Shown here: positions 1-8,523 of the stretch, piece by piece | Layout of the letters: every line of letters starts with the position of its first letter | Position numbering within the stretch: position 1 is the first letter of the stretch | NCBI RefSeq assembly: GCF_028802875.1 | Contig: NZ_JARAMP010000013.1 | Span: 78,380-142,379, forward strand | Direction of reading: 5' to 3' | DNA from: Seohaeicola sp024304985 | GTDB taxonomy: Bacteria > Pseudomonadota > Alphaproteobacteria > Rhodobacterales > Rhodobacteraceae | DNA: 64,000 bases | Position numbers and translations under genes: made by a program | The notes under the pieces: generated by a model | Told to the model about the DNA's origin: nothing | The model's database searches: none | The model's input: only the letters and a program-made list of their open reading frames with translations

Positions 1-549
1 ACGCATGACGAGGCGATCTTCAACCAGATCCCCGAAGAACGCCGCCGCACCGCGCGTGGCATCGAGGTGGGCCAGATCTTCTATTTCGGCACCAAGTATT
101 CCGAGGCCATGGGCGCCACTGTGCAGACCGCCGATGGCACCAAGGTGCCCGTCCATATGGGCAGCCACGGGATCGGCGTCAGCCGTCTGGTCGGCGCGAT
201 CATCGAGGCCAGCCACGACGACAAGGGCATCATCTGGCCCGAAGGTGTGACGCCCTTCCATTGCGGGATCGTGAACCTCAAGCAAGGGGATGCCGCCGCC
301 GATGCCGCCTGCGAAGGGCTTTACAAGGCGATGGAGGCCGCAGGGCTTGAGCCGCTTTATGATGACCGCGAAGAACGTGCCGGTGCGAAATTCGCGACTA
401 TGGACCTGATCGGCCTGCCGTGGCGCATCACCGTCGGCCCGCGTGGTCTGGCAGCGGGTGTGGTCGAACTCACCTCGCGGCGCACGGGCGAAAGCGTGGA
501 GCTGGCGCCCGAGGCCGCCGTGGCTCGGCTGGTCGAGATCTATCGCTGA
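1..549 (+). CDS. proS: Prolyl-tRNA synthetase, C-terminal part (partial)
   Basis: The frame is open from base 1 and ends at TGA 547-549, so only about the last 182 residues are present. This class II synthetase charges tRNA-Pro with proline in the cytoplasm. Visible are the end of the catalytic domain (GIEVGQIFYFGTKYSEAMGA, then VHMGSHGIGVSRLVGAIIE, the motif 3 region with its conserved arginine) and the C-terminal anticodon-binding domain (DDREERAGAKFATMDLIGLP). The end at LVEIYR without a further zinc-type extension suits the short alphaproteobacterial ProRS. It lies directly upstream of lolC-lolD, a familiar Rhodobacterales order. Confidence 0.95.
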   Translation, partial: THDEAIFNQIPEERRRTARGIEVGQIFYFGTKYSEAMGATVQTADGTKVPVHMGSHGIGVSRLVGAIIEASHDDKGIIWPEGVTPFHCGIVNLKQGDAAADAACEGLYKAMEAAGLEPLYDDREERAGAKFATMDLIGLPWRITVGPRGLAAGVVELTSRRTGESVELAPEAAVARLVEIYR

Positions 550-566
550 GGGCACCCGTCGCTCTT

Positions 567-589
567 GGATATTTAAAGCAAGAAGAAGC
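567..589 (+). repeat. Dispersed 3'-flank motif, copy 1
   Basis: GGATATTT-AAA-GCAAGAAGAAGC, 18 nt past the proS stop and in the proS sense direction. Four related copies occur in the window (8484-8506, 27427-27449, 42259-42281, 44632-44654). This copy differs from the consensus at the penultimate base (G instead of A). Confidence 0.7.
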
Positions 590-638
590 AGGGGGCGGCG
601 CTGTGCTGCCCCTTTGTCCGGCAGGGAAGGGAACGCAG

Positions 639-1931
639 ATGGCAGGCACGACACGGCCCTTCGCGGCCTTCGAATGGATGATCGCCTGGCGCTACCTGCG
701 GGCGCGCCGCGCCGAGGGCGGTGTGTCTGTGATGACATGGATCAGCCTGATCGGGATCACGCTGGCGGTGTTTGCGCTGATCGCGACGCTGGCGGTGCGC
801 TCGGGCTTTCGGGCGGAATTCGTCGATACGATCCTTGGGGCCAACGCTCATGTGACCGTCTACAATGCGGGGCAGGTCGATCCGGTCACCGGGGCGATCA
901 ATCGCAGCCTGACCGATTATGAGGCGATGGCGGCCAGTTTGACGTCTGTGCCCGGCGTGATCCGCGCGGCCCCGCTGATCAAGGGGCAGGTCATGGCGAA
1001 TGCCAGTGGCCGCAATGCCGGGATCGAGGTGTTCGGGATCAGTGCCGATGACCTGCGCGGCATCCCGCGCGTCGGCGGCGATCAGGCGCAGGCGCAGGGC
1101 GATCTGGCGCGGTTTGACGAGGGGATCGCCATCGGCTCGGGCGTGGCGCGAGAGTTGGGGCTGGGTCTGGGTGACAGGATCCGCATCATCTCGCCGGATG
1201 GCGCGCGCACCGCCTTTGGCACCAGTCCGCGGGTCAAGGCCTATGAGGTGGTCTATATCTTCACGGCCGGACGCTGGGACATCGACCGCACGCGTGTCTA
1301 TCTGCCGTTTGCCGAAGCGCAGAGCTATTTCAACCGCGAGGGTCTGGCTGACGAGATCGAAGTGATGGTCGAGACTCCCGAACAGATCGAGCGTATGGAA
1401 CTGGCCTTGTTGGAGGCGGCGGGACCACGCGCGCAGCTTTGGACATGGCGCGATTCCAGCGGCGGGTTCCTGCGGGCGCTGGAGATCGAGGACAATGTGA
1501 TGTTCGTGATCCTGTCCATTCTGGTGCTGATCGCGGCGATGAACATCGTCTCGGGCTTGATCATGCTGGTCAAGAACAAGGGGCGCGACATCGGTATCCT
1601 GCGGACCATGGGCCTGACCGAAGGCTCCGTGCTGCGGGTGTTTTTCATCTGTGGGGCCTTTACCGGCATCATCGGCACGGCGGCTGGTGTGATCCTGGGC
1701 TGCCTCTTCGCCATCTATATCGACCCGATCTTCTCCTTCGTGAACTACGTGGCGGGCGGCGGCGTCTGGGACCCAGCCGTGCGGGGCATCTATGCCTTGC
1801 CGGCCAAGCTGCAACTGGGTGATGTGCTGTCGGCGGTGGTGTTGTCGCTGGGCCTGTCCTTCATCGTCACGATTTTTCCGGCGCGGCGCGCGGCGCGGAT
1901 GAACCCGGTGGAGGCGCTGCGCTATGAGTGA
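639..1931 (+). CDS. lolC: Lipoprotein-releasing ABC transporter permease LolC/E
   Basis: A 430-residue inner-membrane permease that, with LolD, extracts mature lipoproteins from the inner membrane for outer-membrane targeting. The start at 639 (MAGTTRPFAAFEWMIAWRYL) was chosen because GGGAAGGGAACG precedes it and the LolC-typical WRYLRARR segment follows at once; the frame upstream of it is only open by chance. One membrane helix lies near residues 28-50, then a large periplasmic MacB-like domain, then three C-terminal helices (FVILSILVLIAAMNIVSGL onward) ending ARRAARMNPVEALRYE, the FtsX/LolC signature. Rhodobacterales have one LolC/E-type permease here, presumably a homodimer. It overlaps lolD by 8 nt, so the two are translationally coupled. 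Confidence 0.95.
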   Translation: MAGTTRPFAAFEWMIAWRYLRARRAEGGVSVMTWISLIGITLAVFALIATLAVRSGFRAEFVDTILGANAHVTVYNAGQVDPVTGAINRSLTDYEAMAASLTSVPGVIRAAPLIKGQVMANASGRNAGIEVFGISADDLRGIPRVGGDQAQAQGDLARFDEGIAIGSGVARELGLGLGDRIRIISPDGARTAFGTSPRVKAYEVVYIFTAGRWDIDRTRVYLPFAEAQSYFNREGLADEIEVMVETPEQIERMELALLEAAGPRAQLWTWRDSSGGFLRALEIEDNVMFVILSILVLIAAMNIVSGLIMLVKNKGRDIGILRTMGLTEGSVLRVFFICGAFTGIIGTAAGVILGCLFAIYIDPIFSFVNYVAGGGVWDPAVRGIYALPAKLQLGDVLSAVVLSLGLSFIVTIFPARRAARMNPVEALRYE

Positions 1932-2610
1932 TGTGGTGCTGGAACTGGCAGGGGTCGAGAAGACCTATAACCGTGGCAAGCCCAATGCCGTGCAGGTTCT
2001 GCAAGGCGTCGATCTGACCGTGGCGCGTGGCGAGGTGGTGGCGCTGGTGGCGCCTTCCGGTGCGGGCAAATCCACGCTGCTGCATATCGCGGGGCTGCTG
2101 GATACGGCCGACGCCGGATCGGTACGGATCGGCGGGGCGGACATGGCCGGGTTGTCCGACCGGCGGCGCACGGCGGTCAGGCGGGCGGATGTGGGTTTCA
2201 TCTACCAGTTCCACCATCTGTTGCCCGAGTTTTCGGCGCAGGAGAATATCGTGCTGCCGCAATTGGCCAATGGCGTGGCCAAGGCGGCGGCGCAGGCGCG
2301 GGCGATGGACCTGCTGACCCGCGTCGGCATTGCGCCCCGCGCCGAGCATCGCCCCGCCGCCCTGTCGGGGGGGGAGCAACAACGCGTGGCATTTTGCCGG
2401 GCGCTGGCCAATGAGCCGCGCCTTCTGCTGGCGGACGAGCCGACCGGAAACCTTGATCCGGCCACCTCGGATCAGGTGTTCGGGGCGCTGATGGATCTGG
2501 TGCGTGGCACCGGGCTGTCGGCGCTGATCGCCACGCATAACCTTGATCTGGCCGCCCGGATGGACCGTGTCCTGCGGCTGGACAAGGGGCATCTGACCGA
2601 GGGTCTGTAG
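1924..2610 (+). CDS. lolD: Lipoprotein-releasing ABC transporter ATPase LolD
   Basis: A 228-residue cytoplasmic ATPase that powers lipoprotein release by its partner permease just upstream. Walker A is APSGAGKST (about residues 41-49), the Q-loop YQFHHLLPEFSAQENI matches the LolD/MacB family, the ABC signature is LSGGEQQRVAF and Walker B is LLLADEPTGNLD, followed by the switch histidine in IATHN. The length is usual for LolD. Its ATG lies inside the end of lolC, so both proteins come from one transcript, probably continuing from proS. Confidence 0.95.
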   Translation: MSDVVLELAGVEKTYNRGKPNAVQVLQGVDLTVARGEVVALVAPSGAGKSTLLHIAGLLDTADAGSVRIGGADMAGLSDRRRTAVRRADVGFIYQFHHLLPEFSAQENIVLPQLANGVAKAAAQARAMDLLTRVGIAPRAEHRPAALSGGEQQRVAFCRALANEPRLLLADEPTGNLDPATSDQVFGALMDLVRGTGLSALIATHNLDLAARMDRVLRLDKGHLTEGL

Positions 2611-2704
2611 GGACCTTCGCCAGCAGGCCGCCTTTCACGCAGACGTGTCAAGCAGGTGAACGACTGATGGTCTAATCTGCGGCCAGTGCTGCAGAGAGGT
2701 CCTC

Positions 2705-3358
2705 ATGCCATTGTCCCGACACGCCATCATCGCCGCGCTGCTCTTCACTGCGGCGGCACCGGCACAGGCCGAACCGCTGCGCTTCACTCCGGAATGGCGC
2801 GAGCAGAGTTTCCCCCGCCTTGACGCCAATCGCTATGGGGCGCGGGGTGATCGTCTGGATATCGTCTCGGATCAGGCGGTGTCAGTGCTCTATACCGCCT
2901 TGCCGGAAAGCAGATGGCTGGGGCGGCAAGCCACATGGAACTGGACGGTCGAGCAATCAGTGCCGCCCACCGATTTGCGGAACAAGGGCGGGGATGACCG
3001 CAATATCTCGCTCTATTTCGTGTTCATGGACGAGGCATCCGCCCGTCGCGCCGGACCAAATCCGCGTCTGCGCAGCCTGTTGGGCAATCGCAATGCGCGG
3101 ATGCTGGTCTATGTCTGGGGCGGCGATCACGCGCGGGGTGATGTGCTGGACAGCCCCTATCTTGAGGCGCGGGGGAAAACATTGATCCTGCGGGGGGCGG
3201 GCACCGGCAGCCATGCCGAGACGGTCGATCTGTCGGCGGACTATGCCCGCATCTTCGGTGGCACGCCCGAGGCTTTGGTGGGTATCGCGGTGTCCGCGGA
3301 CAGCGACGATACGCAAACCGCGATCCGGGCGCGCATCAGCGATATGGTGATCCGCTAA
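2705..3358 (+). CDS. DUF3047 family secreted protein
   Basis: A 217-residue protein with a cleavable signal peptide (MPLSRHAIIAALLFTAAAPAQAEP, cut likely after AQA), so periplasmic. The body carries the blocks expected of DUF3047: RWLGRQATWNWTVEQSVPPTDL, then GGDDRNISLYFVF and LVYVWGGDHARGDVLDSPY near residues 85-160. The function of the family is unknown; the all-beta pattern suggests a ligand- or sugar-binding fold, which is inference only. AGAGAGGT precedes the ATG. It sits 94 nt after lolD and is probably its own unit. Confidence 0.8.
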   Translation: MPLSRHAIIAALLFTAAAPAQAEPLRFTPEWREQSFPRLDANRYGARGDRLDIVSDQAVSVLYTALPESRWLGRQATWNWTVEQSVPPTDLRNKGGDDRNISLYFVFMDEASARRAGPNPRLRSLLGNRNARMLVYVWGGDHARGDVLDSPYLEARGKTLILRGAGTGSHAETVDLSADYARIFGGTPEALVGIAVSADSDDTQTAIRARISDMVIR

Positions 3359-3370
3359 GCGGTTGGCGTG

Positions 3371-3820
3371 TCACGCTTTCTGCGTAAGGAACACGCCCGC
3401 CGCCATCAAGGCGATCCCGCCTGCGCGCGGCAGCGACAACGGGCTGATCCGCGCACCGAACAGGCCGAAATGGTCGATCAGCGCGGCGCTGATCAACTGA
3501 CCCAGCAGCACGAAGAAAACGGCATTCCCGACCCCGAACTTGGGCGCGATGAAGGTGATCGACAGGATGTAGAAGGCCACCAGCAGCCCCGCCAGAAACA
3601 GGTGTTTCGGCGCGGTCACGATCGTGGCCAAGGATGGTGCGCCCTTCAGCATCAGAACCACCAGCGTTGTGGTCAGCGCCACCGTGAACAGAATGGCTGC
3701 GGCCGCGACCGGCGAGCCAAGCCGGGTGCCCAGCCCCGCATTGAGGGCGGCAAGGACCGGAATCCCTATCCCGGCGGCCAGCATCGTCAGGGCATAGGCT
3801 GTGGTCGGGGGCATCATCAT
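3371..3820 (-). CDS. DMT-family inner-membrane protein, YdcZ/DUF606 type
   Basis: A 149-residue hydrophobic protein with about five membrane helices and the YdcZ family pattern: an N-terminal helix starting from ALNAGLGTRLGSPVAAA and a C-terminal VFFVLLGQLISAALIDHFGLFG segment. These are small drug/metabolite-superfamily permeases, usually uncharacterised, that probably pair to form one carrier. Its ATG overlaps the stop of the upstream thioesterase gene by 4 nt (ATGA), so the two form an operon. The substrate cannot be told from sequence. Confidence 0.8.
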   Translation of the reverse strand: MMMPPTTAYALTMLAAGIGIPVLAALNAGLGTRLGSPVAAAAILFTVALTTTLVVLMLKGAPSLATIVTAPKHLFLAGLLVAFYILSITFIAPKFGVGNAVFFVLLGQLISAALIDHFGLFGARISPLSLPRAGGIALMAAGVFLTQKA

Positions 3821-4242
3821 CGGGGCGCTTTCTCGGGCACAAAGAAGGTGGCAGAGGCGCTGGCAACAGGGCGACCATCAGGCAGGGCGACCAGATCCGC
3901 CTGCGCAAAGATCAGCGACCGGCCCGCGCGTGTGATCCGCGCCGTGCAACGGATTCGCTCGCCCCGTCCGGCGCTCAGGAACTGGGTGTCCAGATTGGTG
4001 GTCGCCACGTCGCGCGGCGCCCCGAAATGTGCGGCCGTGGACAGGACCATCGCGGTATCTGCCAGCGTGGCCAGCGCCTGACCGCAAACGATGCCGCCCA
4101 TCCGGGCCACCGCTTCGGTGATCGGCATGGACAGCACGGCGCGGCCCTCGGGCGACACCTCATCGACACGCAGATCCAACGCCTGCACCCATGGGGCAAA
4201 GGAACTGGCCAGAAACGCCTGTGCTTCGCTCGCGCTGAACAT
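3817..4242 (-). CDS. PaaI-type hotdog-fold thioesterase
   Basis: About 141 residues (MFSASEAQAFLASSFAPWVQ start). The ATG at 4242 was chosen for its AAGGGA ribosome site and because the family begins near here. The hotdog core is visible as GRAVLSMPITEAVARMGGIVCGQALATLADTAM, with the helix that carries the catalytic acidic residue, then beta strands TTNLDTQFL and ASATFFVPE at the end. Such enzymes hydrolyse acyl-CoA thioesters, in PaaI phenylacetyl-type CoAs; the substrate here is unknown. Coupled by a 4-nt overlap to the downstream permease. Confidence 0.8.
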   Translation of the reverse strand: MFSASEAQAFLASSFAPWVQALDLRVDEVSPEGRAVLSMPITEAVARMGGIVCGQALATLADTAMVLSTAAHFGAPRDVATTNLDTQFLSAGRGERIRCTARITRAGRSLIFAQADLVALPDGRPVASASATFFVPEKAPR

Positions 4243-4302
4243 GTGATGATCCCTTGCCCTGTCTTGGGCGCAGAATGCCGGTCCGGGCGGGATTTGCAAC
4301 CT

Positions 4303-4316
4303 CTGATCCAGATCAA
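4303..4316 (+). promoter_or_regulatory. FNR-type binding site upstream of cytochrome c cluster
   Basis: CTGAT-CCAG-ATCAA matches the FNR/FnrL consensus TTGAT-N4-ATCAA at nine of ten defined bases. It is centred about 60 bp before the first cytochrome start codon, within the thioesterase/cytochrome divergent gap, so oxygen-responsive control of the cytochromes is likely. No clear -10 at exact class II spacing was seen. Confidence 0.6.
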
Positions 4317-4368
4317 GGCAGGGGCTGTCCTATTGGCTCACACTCAACCAAAAGCAGAGGAGGCGAGA

Positions 4369-4803
4369 ATGACAATCACTGTAAAGCGTTCGGCGCGACA
4401 TGCGGCACGATGCGCTCTGGTCCTTGGTCTGGGTGGACTGTTGGTGGCCTGCGCACCAGAGCCCATTCCATCCCCCGGTGCCTCTGCCTTTCAGGATTAT
4501 TGCGCGATCTGCCATGGAACTCGCGCTTTGGGTGATGGTCCGGTTGCACCGGACCTGAAAGTGCCGCCCCCCGATCTGACGCTGATCGCCAGTCGCAATG
4601 GCGGTGTGTTCCCGCTACGCGCGGTGGCTGATACCGTCTATGGCTATTCCGGCAAGCATGACGCCGATCTGATGCCGGAATTCAGCCCGCTTCTGGATGG
4701 CCCGGATGTGGCCGTGCCCAAATCCGATGGCAGCGGGGACGAGGTCATGCCCGTCCGTCTGGCAGAGGTCGTGACCTATCTTGAAAGCCTGCAACGCGAG
4801 TGA
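4369..4803 (+). CDS. c-type cytochrome lipoprotein (first of three)
   Basis: A 144-residue monohaem cytochrome. The start has AGAGGAGGCG before it. The N-terminus ends in a lipobox (LLVAC, Cys about residue 27), so the mature protein should be a membrane-anchored periplasmic lipoprotein. Haem attaches at CAICH, about residue 45; the sixth ligand is probably Met in LMPEFSPLL. The tail ...VVTYLESLQRE is shared with the third cytochrome. Likely an electron carrier between periplasmic donors and a terminal acceptor; the partner is unknown. First gene of a three-cytochrome operon behind an FNR-type site. Confidence 0.85.
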   Translation: MTITVKRSARHAARCALVLGLGGLLVACAPEPIPSPGASAFQDYCAICHGTRALGDGPVAPDLKVPPPDLTLIASRNGGVFPLRAVADTVYGYSGKHDADLMPEFSPLLDGPDVAVPKSDGSGDEVMPVRLAEVVTYLESLQRE

Positions 4804-4825
4804 CCAGCGTGGAAAGGACAGTGCG

Positions 4826-5230
4826 ATGAGACAACTTGCAAGATCTGCCTTTGGCCATTTGTTGGGTCTGATCCCTCTGACCGGTCATGCACAGGACGTC
4901 GATCAGGGCGCGGCCCTGTTTCAATGGTATTGCGCCAGTTGCCACGGCACCGCCGCTGATGGCGCGGGGCCAATGGCTCCGGTTCTGCTGGTGCAACCCA
5001 GCGACCTGACCCGCCTTAGCGCATCATCGCAGGGAGAGTTTCCGCTTCTGCGCGTGGTCCGACGTATCGACGGCTCTGACCCGCTGGTCAGCCATGGCAG
5101 CGCAATGCCCGTCTACGGTCCCTTGTTTCAGGGGAATGAGGTTGCGCTCAAGACCGCGGCAGGCCAACCTGTGCTGATGGGGCGGTCGGTCGCCGATCTT
5201 GTCCTCTACTTGCAGGAGATCCAGAAATGA
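4826..5230 (+). CDS. Periplasmic c-type cytochrome (second of three)
   Basis: A 134-residue monohaem cytochrome with a cleavable signal (ending near TGHAQ) rather than a lipobox, so it should be soluble in the periplasm or held by its signal. Haem-binding motif is CASCH, about residue 36; candidate axial Met lies in SAMPVYGPLF. The C-terminal VADLVLYLQEIQK parallels its neighbours. The ATG follows GGAAAGGACA. Its stop overlaps the next gene by 4 nt. Homology to both neighbours indicates tandem duplication followed by divergence in anchoring. Confidence 0.85.
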   Translation: MRQLARSAFGHLLGLIPLTGHAQDVDQGAALFQWYCASCHGTAADGAGPMAPVLLVQPSDLTRLSASSQGEFPLLRVVRRIDGSDPLVSHGSAMPVYGPLFQGNEVALKTAAGQPVLMGRSVADLVLYLQEIQK

Positions 5231-5634
5231 AGCCGCTGATCCTCAGTTTCGGTATCGTGGGACTGGGGGCTATCGTGGCCTGCGCCACGATTGACATGCC
5301 AGAACCCGTCGAGGGGCAGATCGTCTTTGACCAGAACTGCGCCTTGTGCCATGGCGATTCCGGTCGCGGTGACGGGCTCTTGGCGGCCAAACTGCAACCG
5401 GCCCCGCCCGATCTGACGCGCATTACCTTTCGTGAAAAGGATGTCTTCCCGCGCACACGGGTGCTGTCGGTCATCGACGGCTATACCCGTCAGACCCCGG
5501 ACGAGGCGATGCCTGAGTTCGGTCTGTTGCTGGAAGGCGAGACCGTGCCCGTGGTGCTGGAGGATGGCACCTTATCCCCTGTTCCGCGTCCGCTTGCGGC
5601 CCTGCTGGTCTATCTGGAAAGTATCCAGCGCTAG
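5227..5634 (+). CDS. c-type cytochrome lipoprotein (third of three)
   Basis: A 135-residue monohaem cytochrome with a lipobox (IVACA, Cys about residue 19), so membrane-anchored in the periplasm. Haem motif CALCH about residue 37; axial Met candidate in EAMPEFGLLLEG. It is closest to the first cytochrome of the cluster (shared PPDLT, MPEF, YLESIQR blocks). Coupled by ATGA to the gene before, and its stop overlaps by 4 nt the stop of the converging DUF1194 gene. Confidence 0.85.
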   Translation: MKPLILSFGIVGLGAIVACATIDMPEPVEGQIVFDQNCALCHGDSGRGDGLLAAKLQPAPPDLTRITFREKDVFPRTRVLSVIDGYTRQTPDEAMPEFGLLLEGETVPVVLEDGTLSPVPRPLAALLVYLESIQR

Positions 5635-6335
5635 TCATCAAGGGCCAGAACCATGTCTGGCGTCCGGTTCGAAATCTCGAGGATCAGCTTGCGGCGGACC
5701 GCTTCCGCAAAATCCTCGCGACTGGCCGCAGGCAGGGTAAAGGCATTGGGGCCGCCGATGATCTGGTCACGGTAATTCGCTTCCAGCGTCGCGCCGCGAC
5801 CCATGTCATCGGTCAGCATCAGGGGCAGACCATTGATGGTGATCCCCGCGGCCAAAACCAGCGCGCGGGCCTCGGCGATCGAGGGGCCCGACCAGTTGTT
5901 CACGCTGTCGCCGGAAAAGTCGATCACGCGGCGCCAGCCTTCTATGTCATTTTCCTCGATCAGCTGCTTGCCGCGCAGCAACGCTGATCCGATGGCATTG
6001 CGCCCCAGTGCACGGCGCACCGGGTTATCCAGTTGCGCCGCAAAGATGGCCGCCGCCTCGGGACCGTCGATGCGCGTCCAGTCCACAATGACCGCCTGAT
6101 TGGCCGCCCATTCGACATAGGTCACAGCGATACTGCCATAAGCGGTGTTCTGGATGGCTGCGATCACATCAGGGTCTGTGATGGCCTGCGCATAGCCACG
6201 CCGCTGCAACAGCAGTTCCTCCGGGTCGATGGAGCCCGACGCATCGGCCATCAGCACCAGTTCCAGATCCGTGTCCTGCGCCCGCAGGGGCAGGGCGGCA
6301 AGGATCAGGGCAAGAGAAAGGATCAAACGGCGCAT
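5631..6335 (-). CDS. DUF1194 (von Willebrand A-like) secreted protein
   Basis: A 234-residue protein with a signal peptide (MRRLILSLALILAALPLRAQ). The mature part starts with a VWA-like fold: LVLMADASGSID carries the MIDAS DxSxS metal-binding motif near residue 33, and RVIDFSGDSVNNW and MLTDDMGRG follow. DUF1194 proteins are common in Rhodobacterales and lack a proven function; metal-dependent protein binding in the periplasm is a reasonable guess. It faces the cytochrome cluster, stops overlapping by 4 nt. Confidence 0.8.
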   Translation of the reverse strand: MRRLILSLALILAALPLRAQDTDLELVLMADASGSIDPEELLLQRRGYAQAITDPDVIAAIQNTAYGSIAVTYVEWAANQAVIVDWTRIDGPEAAAIFAAQLDNPVRRALGRNAIGSALLRGKQLIEENDIEGWRRVIDFSGDSVNNWSGPSIAEARALVLAAGITINGLPLMLTDDMGRGATLEANYRDQIIGGPNAFTLPAASREDFAEAVRRKLILEISNRTPDMVLALDD

Positions 6336-6383
6336 AGCCTGAGGTTAGGGCAACTGCGCGCTTTGGGAAGGGGGGGCTGGACG

Positions 6384-8342
6384 TTAGACGTCCAGTTCCT
6401 CCACGAACCGCGCATTTTCCGAGATATACTGGAACCGCAGTTCGGGTTTCTTGCCCATCAGCCGTTCAACCAGATCGCCGGTTTCGCCCGGTTCGTCCTC
6501 GTCGATCGTCACGCGGATCAGCTTGCGGCTGGCCGGGTCCATCGTCGTTTCCTTCAGGTCCTTGGCGTCCATCTCTCCCAGACCCTTGAAGCGGCTGACG
6601 TCGATCTTGCCCTTGCCACCCAGACCCTTTTCCAGCCAGACCGCCTTTTCCGCCTCGTCGATGCAATAGACGCGCTTGGCCCCTTGGGTCAGGCGGAACA
6701 GCGGCGGGCAGGCAAGATAGAGATGCCCCTTGTCGATCATCGGTCGCATCTGCGTGAAAAAGAACGTCATCAGCAGCGCCGCGATATGCGCGCCGTCCAC
6801 ATCGGCATCGGTCATGATGATGACCTTGTCATAACGCAGGTCGTCGATGTTGAACTTGGAGCCAAGGCTGACGCCAAGCGCCTGCGTCAGATCGCTGATC
6901 TCCTGGTTCGATCCCAGCTTGCCCGAGGCCGCACCCAGCACGTTCAGGATCTTGCCCCGCAGCGGCAGCAGGGCCTGGGTTTTGCGGTCACGCGCCATCT
7001 TGGCCGATCCGCCCGCCGAGTCGCCCTCGACGATGAACAGTTCGGTCCCCTCGCGCGTGGCCGATGTGCAATCCACCAGCTTGCCGGGCAGACGCAGTTT
7101 CTTGGTCGCGGTCTTGCGCTGGGTTTCCTTTTCCTGACGGCGGCGCAGGCGTTCTTCCGCGCGCAGCACCAGAAAATCAAGGATCGCGCCTGCGGATTTC
7201 GTATCTGCCGCCAGCCAGTTGTCGAAATGGTCGCGCACCGAGTTTTCCACCAGACGCGCGGCTTCCATCGTGGCAAGGCGGTCCTTGGTCTGACCGACGA
7301 ATTCCGGCTCGCTGATGAAACAGCTGACCAACGCGCAGCCGCCGGTCACCAGATCCTCGCGGGTGATTTCCTTGGCCTTGCGGTTGTTTACCAGATCGCC
7401 GTAGGCGCGGATGCCCTTGAGGATCGCCGCCCAGAAACCCGCTTCATGGGTGCCGCCCTCGGGCGTGGGCACGGTGTTGCAATAGGACTGGATGAACCCA
7501 TCGCGCGAGGGCGTCCAGTTGATCGCCCATTCCACCTTGCCGGGGACGTTGAACTTCTCGCCGAATTCGACAGTGCCCGCAAAGGGACGGTCGGCATAGG
7601 TCGCGGCCTTGCCCAAGGTTTCGTTCAGGTAGTCGGACAGACCACCGGGAAAATGGAACACAGCCTCCTGCGGGGTTTCCCCGTCATCAATGGCGGATTT
7701 CCAGCGGATCTCGACACCCGAAAACAGATAGGCCTTTGAGCGAATGGATTTGAACAACCGCGCCGGTTTGAAGCGGTGATGCCCGAAGATCTGCTCGTCC
7801 GCGTGGAAGGTCACCATGGTGCCGCGCCGGTTGGGGGCGGCTCCCACCTTCTGGATCGGTCCCAGCGGAATCCCGCGCGAGAACCGCTGTTCATAAAGCT
7901 CCTTGTTCCGCGCGACCTGCACCACCATGCTGTCGGACAGCGCGTTCACGACGGAGGCCCCCACACCGTGCAACCCGCCCGATGTCTGATAGGCCTTGCC
8001 GGAAAACTTGCCGCCAGCGTGCAAGGTGCACAGGATCACCTCCAGCGCGCTCTTGTCGGGAAACTTCGGGTGCGGGTCGATGGGAATCCCGCGCCCGTTG
8101 TCGCGGATGGTGACGGCGAAATCCTCGTGCAGTTCCACCTCGATGCGGTTGGCATGGCCCGCCACCGCCTCGTCCATCGAGTTGTCCAGAACCTCTGCCA
8201 CCAGATGATGCAACGCACGCTCGTCCGTGCCGCCGATATACATGCCGGGGCGTTTGCGGACGGGTTCCAGCCCTTCAAGGACTTCGATCGAGGAGGCGTT
8301 GTAATCGTCGGGGGCGGTTCCGGTCAGAAGATCGTTGGCCAT
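6384..8342 (-). CDS. parE: DNA topoisomerase IV subunit B
   Basis: A 652-residue GHKL ATPase subunit that, with ParC, unlinks replicated chromosomes. The start MANDLLTGTAPDDYNASSIE is set by the family; the open frame upstream of it is not conserved-looking. ATP-binding motifs are EVLDNSMDEAVAGHA and DNGRGIPID, with GGLHGVGASVVNALS; the Toprim acidic cluster is EGDSAGGSAKMARDR and TDADVDGAHI. The short length, without the gyrase-specific C-terminal insertion, and the KPELRFQYISENARFVEELDV tail favour ParE over GyrB. A recognisable Shine-Dalgarno is weak. Confidence 0.93.
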   Translation of the reverse strand: MANDLLTGTAPDDYNASSIEVLEGLEPVRKRPGMYIGGTDERALHHLVAEVLDNSMDEAVAGHANRIEVELHEDFAVTIRDNGRGIPIDPHPKFPDKSALEVILCTLHAGGKFSGKAYQTSGGLHGVGASVVNALSDSMVVQVARNKELYEQRFSRGIPLGPIQKVGAAPNRRGTMVTFHADEQIFGHHRFKPARLFKSIRSKAYLFSGVEIRWKSAIDDGETPQEAVFHFPGGLSDYLNETLGKAATYADRPFAGTVEFGEKFNVPGKVEWAINWTPSRDGFIQSYCNTVPTPEGGTHEAGFWAAILKGIRAYGDLVNNRKAKEITREDLVTGGCALVSCFISEPEFVGQTKDRLATMEAARLVENSVRDHFDNWLAADTKSAGAILDFLVLRAEERLRRRQEKETQRKTATKKLRLPGKLVDCTSATREGTELFIVEGDSAGGSAKMARDRKTQALLPLRGKILNVLGAASGKLGSNQEISDLTQALGVSLGSKFNIDDLRYDKVIIMTDADVDGAHIAALLMTFFFTQMRPMIDKGHLYLACPPLFRLTQGAKRVYCIDEAEKAVWLEKGLGGKGKIDVSRFKGLGEMDAKDLKETTMDPASRKLIRVTIDEDEPGETGDLVERLMGKKPELRFQYISENARFVEELDV

Positions 8343-8483
8343 GCTGCTGCTTTGTTTTTGTGGGTTGGCGGACACTATGTCAGAAGGCGGCGGCAGGGGA
8401 AAGCGGTCTTGGCCCGACAGGCGGTGAAAGCCGCGCCGGGTGTCATGCCTAGGTGTGGAACGTTGAAGGGACAGGTGGCGCCT

Positions 8484-8506
8484 GTTTCTTCTTGCCTCAA
8501 ATATCC
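8484..8506 (-). repeat. Dispersed 3'-flank motif, copy 2
   Basis: On the minus strand this reads GGATATTT-GAG-GCAAGAAGAAAC, beginning 17 nt past the stop of the alpha/beta hydrolase gene at 8524 and in that gene's sense direction. Confidence 0.75.
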
Positions 8507-8523
8507 AAAAGCCAGCGGTTGCC

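Noticed and set aside
573..1814. Long minus-strand open frame across lolC
   Set aside because: Gln/His/Arg/Asp-rich translation without domains, fully inside a well-identified gene; a high-GC antisense shadow.
6033..7739. 568-residue plus-strand frame
   Set aside because: Antisense shadow of parE and the DUF1194 gene, composition typical of GC-rich frame artefacts.
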